From contig JAKSCN010000184.1 of assembly GCA_022360595.1 (NCBI GenBank), positions 1 through 12,345 of the forward strand: a stretch of DNA of 12,345 bases. The letters run 5' to 3'. Both the position numbers and the translations under genes were made by a program. Positions 7,070 to 12,345 of the stretch are shown piece after piece. Under the pieces are notes generated by a model. It did no database searches and had not been told where the DNA came from. It saw only the letters and a program-made list of their open reading frames with translations. Within the stretch, counting starts at the first letter, position 1, and each line of letters opens with the position of its first letter. This stretch comes from Chromatiales bacterium (lineage in GTDB: Bacteria > Pseudomonadota > Gammaproteobacteria > Chromatiales > Chromatiaceae).

Positions 7070-7136
7070 GACTGTTTATCCGTTGAACCGTGCAGGGAAG
7101 CGCAACAGGCTAGCGGATTCAAACGGGTAAACAGTC
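7070..7136. repeat. Long imperfect inverted repeat just upstream of soxX
   Basis: The left arm (7070-7087, GACTGTTTATCCGTTGAA) is nearly the reverse complement of the right arm (7118-7136, TTCAAACGGGTAAACAGTC). There is one T-G pair and one unpaired base, with a 30-base spacer. The right arm ends 34 bases before the soxX ATG. It can be a strong mRNA hairpin in the 5' leader, or a pair of protein sites spaced for looping. The sequence GTTTATCC recurs in the hairpin after soxY. Confidence 0.65.
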
Positions 7137-7170
7137 TCTCTCACTTACCATCCGAGATATGGAGGAGATG

Positions 7171-7548
7171 ATGACAATAAGTAAAAGACGTCTGGTGACA
7201 GCAACCGGATTATTAATAACAACACTCTCAACCTCATTGCTGGCGCCATCGATTGCCTTCTCAGCAGAAGAGGGTAGTGCCGTTGCCGAAGGCAAAAGTC
7301 TGGCATTCAGTCGTAAAAAGGGTAACTGCCTCGCTTGTCACATGATGGGTGATGGACAAAGCCCTGGCAATATTGCACCGCCCCTGATAGCGATGAAGGC
7401 ACGTTATCCTGACAAAGCTAAGCTACGTGCCCAGATCTGGGATGCGACTGCAATGAATCCAGATAGTCCAATGCCTCCCTTTGGTAAGCATCAGGTTATC
7501 TCAGAATCTGAGTTGGATAAGATTGTCGAGTACGTCTGGACCCTGTGA
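7171..7548 (+). CDS. soxX: SoxX, monoheme c-type cytochrome subunit of SoxXA
   Basis: The 125-residue precursor has a Sec-type signal (about 1-32, ending AFSA), which leaves a small periplasmic cytochrome c. The heme is attached at CLACH (53-57), and Met101 in SPMPPFG is the probable distal iron ligand. With SoxA it forms the enzyme that oxidatively couples thiosulfate to the cysteine of SoxY and passes electrons on. In-frame ATGs at 7159 and 7168 are rejected because GGAGG (7161-7165) sits 5 bases before the ATG at 7171. It is the first gene of the sox series, and soxA follows after 14 bases. The SoxX identity is supported by the heme motif, the size, the Met motif and the direct link to soxA. 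Confidence 0.93.
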   Translation: MTISKRRLVTATGLLITTLSTSLLAPSIAFSAEEGSAVAEGKSLAFSRKKGNCLACHMMGDGQSPGNIAPPLIAMKARYPDKAKLRAQIWDATAMNPDSPMPPFGKHQVISESELDKIVEYVWTL

Positions 7549-7562
7549 GGAGCATACCGATC

Positions 7563-8399
7563 ATGAAAAAGATTTTGTTAATGTCAGTGTCTATGCTGAC
7601 GGCCTTGGTTATCTCTGGCGCTGTGATGGCATCCCCGGAAGAAGATCGTGCGATTTTCCAGAAATATTTTAAAGAACGTTTTCCAGCTGTTCCTACGGAA
7701 GAATTTGCCAATGGCGTCTATTCTATTGATCCAGTTGGTCGTGAGAACTGGGAAGCTATTGAAGAGTTTCCTCCCTATGAAACTTTTATCGACGCTGGCC
7801 AGGAAATGTGGGAAAAGCCTTTTGCCAATGGCAAAACCTATAAAGACTGCTTTCCTGATGGTCCAGCTATTGCCGGTAAATATCCGCATTGGGATAAAAA
7901 GAAAGGCAGTGTAATCACACTTCCGATGGCGCTGAATGCCTGTCTGAAAGCTAATGGTGAAAAGCCGCTTAAATATAAGAAAGGGCCAATTAATAATATT
8001 CTCTCCTATATCGCTTATGAGTCACGCGGTCAGGTCACCAATGTTGTGATTCCTAAAGATGATCCGCGTGCTATGGAAGCCTACGAGATGGGCAAGAAGT
8101 TCTACTTCACCAAGCGTGGTCAGCTCAACTTCTCATGCGCTAACTGTCATCTGCAGAATGCAGGTATGAGACTGCGTACTGAAATTCTAAGCCCCGCTTT
8201 AGGCCATACTACCCATTTCCCTGTCTATCGCTCCAAATGGGGTACTGTAGGTTCACTGCATCGTCGTTTTACCGGCTGTAACAAACAGGTTCGTGCCAAG
8301 CCCTTTAAAGCTCACGGTGAAGAGTACCGTAATCTCGAATACTTCTTGACCTATCAGAGTAACGGATTGGAACTCAACGGCCCAGGTGCTCGTAAGTAA
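7563..8399 (+). CDS. soxA: SoxA, single-heme catalytic subunit of SoxXA (L-cysteine S-thiosulfotransferase)
   Basis: The 278-residue precursor has a Sec signal (about 1-23). There is one heme site, CANCH (192-196). Cys239 in RRFTGCNKQVRAKP matches the active-site cysteine that ligates the catalytic heme and is modified to a persulfide in characterised SoxA. The N-terminal heme of diheme SoxA is missing; Cys96 (KDCFPDG) and Cys127 (NACLKANG) remain and probably form a disulfide, as in other monoheme SoxA. The protein couples thiosulfate to SoxY in the periplasm. The ATG at 7563 follows TGAGGAG, which overlaps the soxX stop; an upstream GTG at 7545 lacks a leader-like start. This part of the cluster is visibly lower in GC than soxB. 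Confidence 0.95.
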   Translation: MKKILLMSVSMLTALVISGAVMASPEEDRAIFQKYFKERFPAVPTEEFANGVYSIDPVGRENWEAIEEFPPYETFIDAGQEMWEKPFANGKTYKDCFPDGPAIAGKYPHWDKKKGSVITLPMALNACLKANGEKPLKYKKGPINNILSYIAYESRGQVTNVVIPKDDPRAMEAYEMGKKFYFTKRGQLNFSCANCHLQNAGMRLRTEILSPALGHTTHFPVYRSKWGTVGSLHRRFTGCNKQVRAKPFKAHGEEYRNLEYFLTYQSNGLELNGPGARK

Positions 8400-8421
8400 A
8401 TCCTGTATAAGCTGATGACAT

Positions 8422-8440
8422 GCGGAGGCCCCGCCTCGGC
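8422..8440. other. Small GC-rich hairpin between soxA and soxK
   Basis: GAGGC (8425-8429) pairs with GCCTC (8433-8437) around CCC, extended by GC-GC after one mismatch. It occupies part of the 68-base soxA-soxK gap. No T-run follows, so it more likely affects mRNA stability or partial termination than full termination. Confidence 0.4.
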
Positions 8441-8467
8441 AAATGCGAACGAATTCGGAGATAGATC

Positions 8468-8818
8468 ATGCAGAAGACAAAATATTTGGGCATACTGGTT
8501 CTCGCCACTATTTTGATCGGTGGAATTGGCTGTGCAACTGCAGGCAGTGAGAAATCCGCTGCGATGAAGACAGAGATGACCGCTGATGGCGCCAAGCAAG
8601 CTATTGCTGCTGCCAAAGCGGCCCAGAAAAAAGCCGCCTCTGTGAGTGGTGAGTGGCGTGATACGGGCAAAATCATCAAAGCCGCAGAGAAGGCCTTGAA
8701 AGAGGGTGATGTTAAGACAGCAATCAAACTGGCTAACAAAGCTCGTGTCCAAGGTGAGCGCGGTTATGAGCAGATGATGGCGCAGAAAGACCTGCGTTTG
8801 CCTGCCTATTTTAAATAA
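8468..8818 (+). CDS. soxK: SoxK, SoxXA-binding protein
   Basis: This is a 116-residue exported, Lys/Ala-rich helical protein. The N-terminus is a hydrophobic signal (about 1-21) followed by Cys22, which could be a lipoprotein cysteine although the lipobox (GIGC) is weak. The mature part has an Ala/Lys-rich helix and the pattern SGEWRDTGKIIKAAEKAL...GDVKTAIKLANKAR..GERGYEQM, ending LRLPAYFK, which is the pattern of SoxK/SAXB proteins. These bind SoxXA, stabilise the complex and raise its activity. Its place after soxA matches that role. CGGAG lies 7 bases before the ATG. The family call rests on pattern recognition plus context. Confidence 0.85.
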   Translation: MQKTKYLGILVLATILIGGIGCATAGSEKSAAMKTEMTADGAKQAIAAAKAAQKKAASVSGEWRDTGKIIKAAEKALKEGDVKTAIKLANKARVQGERGYEQMMAQKDLRLPAYFK

Positions 8819-8853
8819 CAATCGTTACTACCCATTATTTAGAGGATGTAAAG

Positions 8854-9516
8854 ATGAAACTAAAACAACTACTGACGACATGTGTGTTGATGGGTGGACT
8901 AGCGTTATCTAGTGCTGCTATGGCAGGGAAAATCACTCCTTCGTTAGAGTCACTGGATATCATGCACAACGGTAGTAAAGTCACTATCACCCGTACAGAT
9001 GATAAAGGGGCGACTATTCCAGCCGCTTATCTTAAGACCTCACGTGGTTGCCCGCCTTTCTGTGTGCAGCCAATGAATGTTGCGCCCGGGGTTGATACGA
9101 TCGGCGAGTTGGAGGTTATCGGTTATCTAAAGCGTATCTCTGACGGTGACCGTACCGTCATGCTGATCGATTCGCGTACACCGGAGTGGGTTGCTCGCGG
9201 CACCATTCCCGGTGCGGTAAATATTCCTTGGAATAAAATCAACGTCGATATGGCAGGCACCTTTGCTATCGAAGCCGAGGCTGAAACCCTGACCGATATT
9301 CTCACCGATCAGCTTGGTGCTCGCCTGGTGAACGGTAAGTGGGATTTCCGTAACGCCAAAACCATTGCGCTGTTCTGTAACGGTATCTGGTGTCCGCAAT
9401 CGTCCGTCAACATTAAAACACTGACTAAGCTGGGCTACCCGGCCTACAAAATTAAATGGTATCGCGGTGGTATGCAGGATTGGGTCAGCGTTGGTCTGAC
9501 CGTAGCCAAGCCTTGA
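8854..9516 (+). CDS. soxL: SoxL, periplasmic rhodanese-like sulfurtransferase
   Basis: The product is 220 residues with a Sec signal (about 1-24, ending AMA) and one rhodanese domain (about 95-215). LIDSRTPEWVARGTIPGAVNIPW is the typical CH2A-like stretch. The active-site loop is CNGIWC, with Cys175 as probable persulfide-forming nucleophile and Cys180 beside it. A second pair, Cys66 and Cys70 in SRGCPPFCVQP, precedes the domain and is common in Sox-linked rhodaneses. It probably carries sulfane sulfur between SoxYZ-bound intermediates or SoxXA and an acceptor; the exact reaction is not established by the sequence. AGAGGA lies 7 bases before the ATG, and soxY follows after 20 bases. Confidence 0.88.
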   Translation: MKLKQLLTTCVLMGGLALSSAAMAGKITPSLESLDIMHNGSKVTITRTDDKGATIPAAYLKTSRGCPPFCVQPMNVAPGVDTIGELEVIGYLKRISDGDRTVMLIDSRTPEWVARGTIPGAVNIPWNKINVDMAGTFAIEAEAETLTDILTDQLGARLVNGKWDFRNAKTIALFCNGIWCPQSSVNIKTLTKLGYPAYKIKWYRGGMQDWVSVGLTVAKP

Positions 9517-9536
9517 TACGAATGGGAGTGATGACA

Positions 9537-10013
9537 ATGAGTACTGATATGAAACGTCGAATTTTTTTGAAAGGCTCTATGGCTGCAAGTGCACTTGGTG
9601 TGGCTGTAGGAGCTGGCCTGCTGGCGCCGAAGTCTGTTCTGGCTGCCTGGAATAAAGAGGCCTTTACCGCTAAAGATACGCCGACTGCTATGAACTCTCT
9701 GTTTGGTGCTGACCAGGCAGAAGAGAGTGGCGACATTAAAATCAAAGCGCCGGACATTGCTGAAAACGGCGCGGTAGTGCCGATCACTGTCTCTACCGGT
9801 ATGGCGGGTGTTGAGTCTATCGCTATCATCGCCTCCAACAACCCGGTGCCGCTGGTGGCCAACTTTGGCATGGGTGAAGGCTCCTCCGGTTTTGTCTCTA
9901 CCCGTATCAAAATGGGTAAGAGCGGTGACGTGGTTGCCGTTGTGAAAGCGGGCGGCAAACTCTACACAGCTAAAAAAGGCGTGAAAGTAACAATTGGTGG
10001 ATGTGGTGGGTGA
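9537..10013 (+). CDS. soxY: SoxY, thiosulfate carrier subunit
   Basis: This 158-residue precursor has a Tat signal (KRRIFLKGSM near 6-15, cleavage about 36-37), so SoxY is exported folded, probably carrying SoxZ along. It ends in the defining motif GGCGG (154-158), with carrier Cys156, on which thiosulfate is covalently held while Sox enzymes act. The ATG at 9537 is chosen because GGGAG (9524-9528) is 8 bases upstream; the frame is open further but earlier ATGs are too close to, or before, that site. The central beta-rich domain (AENGAVVPITVSTGM...) matches SoxY. Unusually, soxZ does not follow immediately but only after 160 bases. Confidence 0.96.
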   Translation: MSTDMKRRIFLKGSMAASALGVAVGAGLLAPKSVLAAWNKEAFTAKDTPTAMNSLFGADQAEESGDIKIKAPDIAENGAVVPITVSTGMAGVESIAIIASNNPVPLVANFGMGEGSSGFVSTRIKMGKSGDVVAVVKAGGKLYTAKKGVKVTIGGCGG

Positions 10014-10051
10014 GGCAGGTCCGTTTATCCAGTGGATAAACGCAACCTGCC
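10014..10051. other. Long two-part hairpin directly after the soxY stop
   Basis: The outer arms GGCAGGT (10014-10020) and ACCTGCC (10045-10051) and the inner arms GTTTATCC (10023-10030) and GGATAAAC (10034-10041) are all perfect. They are separated by a small internal loop, with AGT at the tip. It begins on the first base after the soxY stop. No T-run follows, so an mRNA 3'-end-stabilising or processing element is likelier than an intrinsic terminator. Confidence 0.7.
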
Positions 10052-10055
10052 GAAC

Positions 10056-10075
10056 GCTCAACATGGATGTTGAGC
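10056..10075. other. Second hairpin in the soxY-soxZ gap
   Basis: GCTCAACAT (10056-10064) and ATGTTGAGC (10067-10075) are perfect complements with two bases between them; in RNA the innermost pair opens to give a 4-base loop. It lies 4 bases after the first hairpin and is not followed by a T-run. Confidence 0.65.
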
Positions 10076-10103
10076 CGGATCAGCCCTACAAGGATGTACT
10101 TCA

Positions 10104-10131
10104 GTGAAAGTTTAATTTAAAGAGCTTTCAC
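10104..10131. other. Third hairpin in the soxY-soxZ gap
   Basis: GTGAAAG (10104-10110) pairs with CTTTCAC (10125-10131) around a 14-base A/T-rich loop that contains TTTAATTTAAA, itself a palindrome. The A/T-rich core could alternatively be a -10 region for a soxZ-proximal promoter, but I see no matching -35. Confidence 0.45.
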
Positions 10132-10173
10132 AAACAGACAAACACCAACCAAACATTTTTGAGGTAAGCAAAA

Positions 10174-10491
10174 ATGGCTAAAAAGAGCATTAAAATTCGC
10201 GCCAAAATGAAAGGCGACGAGATTACTGTAAAGGCCCTGATGACCCACCCAATGGAGTCAGGTGCACGTAAGAACTCCAAAACCGGCGAACTGATTCCGG
10301 CACACTACATCCAGGAAGTGAAATGTGAAGTGGCCGGTAAAAGTGTGATGACTGCCTACTGGAATGGCGGTGTATCCAAGAACCCTTACCTCTCCTTCAA
10401 ATTCAAAGGTGCGAGCAAGGGCGATATGCTGACACTGACTTGGGTTGATAATAAAGGTGCCTCTGAGTCTGCTCAGTCGAAGATTGGTTAA
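10174..10491 (+). CDS. soxZ: SoxZ, thiosulfate carrier partner subunit
   Basis: This is a 105-residue protein with no signal peptide, full length for SoxZ. It is an immunoglobulin-like beta sandwich: family features are IKIRAKMKGDEITVKALMTHPMESGARK near the start, IPAHYIQEVKCEVAGKSV, the NGGVSKNPYLSFKF stretch, and the GDMLTLTWVDNKG end. It binds SoxY to make the SoxYZ carrier and is thought to cross the membrane with the Tat-exported SoxY. GAGG (10161-10164) is 9 bases before the ATG. Three hairpins separate it from soxY. A GC-rich hairpin and soxB follow downstream. Confidence 0.97.
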   Translation: MAKKSIKIRAKMKGDEITVKALMTHPMESGARKNSKTGELIPAHYIQEVKCEVAGKSVMTAYWNGGVSKNPYLSFKFKGASKGDMLTLTWVDNKGASESAQSKIG

Positions 10492-10504
10492 CCTTTCTTG
10501 ATTT

Positions 10505-10530
10505 GCCGGTACAGCGTAGGCTGTGCCGGC
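10505..10530. terminator. GC-rich hairpin between soxZ and soxB (possible attenuator)
   Basis: GCCGGTACAGC (10505-10515) pairs over all 11 bases, with one T-G pair, with GCTGTGCCGGC (10520-10530) around GTAG. A pyrimidine-rich but not T-rich tail follows, so termination is likely partial, lowering soxB relative to soxZ. The arm sequence resembles that of the hairpin at 20-47. Confidence 0.6.
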
Positions 10531-10602
10531 GATACTCTTCCTTTCCAGCCTTAAATAATAAACAGAGAAAGAGGCGCTCTATTGCCTGTAGGAATGTCAA
10601 CG

Positions 10603-12345
10603 ATGTCGATATCAAGAAGAGAGTTCATTCGTTTGATGGGATTAGCTGGTGCAGCCGGCATGGTACCAGGCTCTGTATTCTCCGCTGCACATAAACCGTC
10701 GGATATGTATGAGATTCCCAAGTTCGGGAATGTCTGTCTGATGCACATGACCGATTGCCATGCCCAGCTCAACCCGATCTATTTCCGTGAACCCAATGTG
10801 AATCTGGGCGTGGGGAGCGCCTTTGGTAATGCACCGCATCTGGTCGGTAACGCGCTGCTAAAACATTTTGGCGTCGATCCTGGCAGTATTGAAGCGCACG
10901 CCTTTAGTTATCTGAATTTCAACAAAGCTGCCGAGAGCTACGGCAAAGTCGGTGGTTTTGCGCATCTATCTAGCCTGGTTAATCGTCTGCGGGCTGAACG
11001 TGGTGACGGCAACACTTTATTGATGGACGGTGGTGATACTTGGCAGGGCTCTGGTACCGCTTACTGGACCCGCGGTATGGACATGGTCGGTGCCTGTAAC
11101 CAGCTCGGTGTTGATGTGATGACCGGTCACTGGGAGTTCACCTATCTGGATGAAGAGGTGATCGCCAACATCAACGCTTTCAAAGGTGAGTTCGTCGCGC
11201 AGAATGTCAGTGTGCGTGAAGATGCGCTGTTTGACTACCGCTTTGAAGATTTTGAAGGCTTTGATGAAGATAGCGGTTTGGCCTTCAAACCCTATACCAT
11301 GAAGACCATCGGTGGCGCACGAGTTGCTGTCATTGGTCAATCTTTCCCGTACACGCCGATCGCCAATCCACAGCGCTTTATTCCTGACTGGACCTTCGGT
11401 ATTCAGGACGAGCATATGCAGACAGTGGTCGATTCGGTGCGAGAGAATGAGAAGCCCGATGTCGTGGTGGTGCTCTCTCACAACGGCATGGATGTCGATC
11501 TGAAAATGGCCTCACGCGTCTCCGGTATCGATGTGATCTTTGGCGGTCATACCCATGACGGTATGCCTGCACCTACCATTGTGAAAAACAAAGGCGGTAA
11601 AACACTGGTCACCAATGCCGGTTCTAACGGTAAATTCCTGGGTGTGATGGATCTCGATGTCCGTGGCGGTAAAGTACAAGACTTTAAATACCGTCTGGTG
11701 CCCATCTTCTCCAATCTGCTGCCCGCCGATCCGGCGATGCAGAAATATATTGACGATGTTCGCGCGCCCTACAAAGAGAAGCTGGACGAGAAACTGGCCG
11801 TTGCCGAAGAGACCCTCTACCGCCGTGGTAACTTCAACGGCACCTTTGATCAGGTGATCTGTGACGCCCTGCGTACTGTTGAAGATGCGCAGATCTCGCT
11901 CTCCCCCGGTTTCCGCTGGGGTACCTCGGTACTGCCGGGTCAGGCCATCACCATGGACAATGTGATGGATCAGACCTGCATCACCTACCCGGAGACCTAT
12001 CGCCGCGAGATGAGTGGCGCCGATATCAAACTGATTCTTGAAGATGTGTGTGACAACCTGTTCAACACCGATCCTTACTACCAGCAGGGTGGTGATATGG
12101 TCCGTGTTGGCGGTCTCGATTACGTCTGCTCCCCGAAAGAGAAAATGGGTAAGCGGATTAGCTCAATGACCCTGAACGATGGCACACCGATCGAGGCAGA
12201 TAAAAAGTACACCGTGGCAGGTTGGGCTACGGTAGGTTCCGAGTCACCCGGTCGTCCGATCTGGGAAGTGGTAGACGATTATCTGCGTGATCAGAAAACA
12301 GTCAAAATCAAAAAACTCAATACACCCAAGCTGGTTGGCATTGAC
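10603..12345 (+). CDS. soxB: SoxB, S-sulfosulfanyl-L-cysteine sulfohydrolase (3' end cut by window)
   Basis: 581 codons are visible and no stop is reached. The sequence near the edge (KIKKLNTPKLVGID) resembles the usual SoxB C-terminus, so only a few residues are probably missing. The N-terminus has a Tat signal (SRREFIRLMG, cleavage near SA at 27-29). The 5'-nucleotidase-like metallophosphatase motifs for the dimanganese site are present: Asp51/His53 in MTDCHAQ, Asp145 in GGDTWQGS, His176 in TGHWEF (typical of SoxB), His293 in LSHNG, and His316/His318 in GGHTHD. It hydrolyses the terminal sulfonate from SoxY-bound thiosulfate, releasing sulfate in the periplasm. The ATG at 10603 follows AGGA (10590-10593) by 9 bases; the ATG at 10594 would abut that site. 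Confidence 0.96.
   Translation, partial: MSISRREFIRLMGLAGAAGMVPGSVFSAAHKPSDMYEIPKFGNVCLMHMTDCHAQLNPIYFREPNVNLGVGSAFGNAPHLVGNALLKHFGVDPGSIEAHAFSYLNFNKAAESYGKVGGFAHLSSLVNRLRAERGDGNTLLMDGGDTWQGSGTAYWTRGMDMVGACNQLGVDVMTGHWEFTYLDEEVIANINAFKGEFVAQNVSVREDALFDYRFEDFEGFDEDSGLAFKPYTMKTIGGARVAVIGQSFPYTPIANPQRFIPDWTFGIQDEHMQTVVDSVRENEKPDVVVVLSHNGMDVDLKMASRVSGIDVIFGGHTHDGMPAPTIVKNKGGKTLVTNAGSNGKFLGVMDLDVRGGKVQDFKYRLVPIFSNLLPADPAMQKYIDDVRAPYKEKLDEKLAVAEETLYRRGNFNGTFDQVICDALRTVEDAQISLSPGFRWGTSVLPGQAITMDNVMDQTCITYPETYRREMSGADIKLILEDVCDNLFNTDPYYQQGGDMVRVGGLDYVCSPKEKMGKRISSMTLNDGTPIEADKKYTVAGWATVGSESPGRPIWEVVDDYLRDQKTVKIKKLNTPKLVGID

Larger units (their letters stand above)
6839..7170 (+). promoter_or_regulatory. 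sox 5' region: Gene-free regulatory region and probable leader of the sox cluster
   Basis: About 330 bases hold no credible gene. The first 65 bases are very A/T-rich (runs of A, ATAATTAATC), followed by a 16-base palindrome (6887-6902), a nested GC-rich hairpin (6920-6959) and a long inverted repeat (7070-7136). TTGACT at 7068-7073 resembles a -35 box but has no convincing -10 at the right distance, so I do not name a promoter. GGAGG at 7161-7165 is the soxX ribosome binding site. This is where the upstream two-component regulator would be expected to act. Confidence 0.6.

Noticed and set aside
7068..7096. Sigma-70 promoter from TTGACT at 7068
   Set aside because: No -10-like hexamer lies 16-18 bases downstream.
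6913..7122. A 69-codon minus-strand open frame in the gap before soxX
   Set aside because: It uses several rare AGG/AGA codons, resembles no family I know, and runs through both structured elements; most likely chance.
7159..7170. Earlier soxX start codons at 7159 and 7168
   Set aside because: The GGAGG ribosome binding site overlaps or abuts them; the ATG at 7171 has proper spacing.
7171..7266. Tat signal on SoxX (KRR near the N-terminus)
   Set aside because: The motif lacks the FLK part, and c-type cytochromes are exported unfolded through Sec before heme attachment.
1..12345. CRISPR arrays, tRNA or rRNA genes, insertion sequences, phage genes
   Set aside because: No regularly spaced repeats, cloverleaf-like segments, transposase or phage protein motifs were seen on either strand.

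Overview
The window looks like chromosome of a sulfur-oxidising (probably chemolithotrophic) gammaproteobacterium. The main evidence is a compact thiosulfate-oxidation cluster, soxX-soxA-soxK-soxL-soxY-soxZ-soxB, filling 7171-12345. SoxA is the single-heme type and a SoxK (SoxXA-binding) gene is present, a combination typical of gammaproteobacterial and green-sulfur-bacterial sulfur oxidisers. I cannot name genus or species from the sequence alone.

Layout. (1) 74-1085, plus strand: azlC-azlD, a two-subunit branched-chain amino acid exporter, with coding regions that overlap by 8 bases. (2) 3297-1086, minus strand: two exported peptidoglycan-trimming peptidases one base apart, an M15 LdcB/VanY-like enzyme followed by a Csd4/Pgp1-like M14 D,L-carboxypeptidase. 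(3) 3880-3449, minus strand: a universal stress protein. (4) 4069-6838, plus strand: a two-component system. The membrane histidine kinase has a PhnD-like periplasmic sensor and a PAS domain, as in the TtrS (tetrathionate) and ThsS (thiosulfate) sensors. The FixJ/NarL-type regulator overlaps it by 11 bases. (5) 6839-7170: a gene-free 5' region with several dyad symmetries. (6) 7171-12345: the sox genes; soxB runs off the right edge with 581 codons visible and probably only a few missing.

How the genes work together. The sensor-regulator pair lies directly upstream of soxX in the same orientation and is the obvious candidate to detect an inorganic sulfur anion in the periplasm and switch the sox genes on. 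SoxXA, helped by SoxK, would load thiosulfate onto the C-terminal cysteine of SoxY in the SoxYZ carrier. SoxB would release sulfate, and the periplasmic rhodanese SoxL could move sulfane sulfur. No soxCD is visible here, which fits, but does not prove, the truncated Sox pathway that leaves sulfane sulfur for storage or cytoplasmic oxidation.

Less ordinary points are: soxY and soxZ, whose products form an obligate heterodimer, are separated by 160 bases carrying three consecutive hairpins; a 19-base imperfect inverted repeat lies just ahead of soxX; a GC-rich hairpin sequence occurs at both ends of the window; TTATGGC half-sites alternate in orientation between usp and the sensor kinase; and the peptidase pair could form a tetra- to tri- to dipeptide trimming route.
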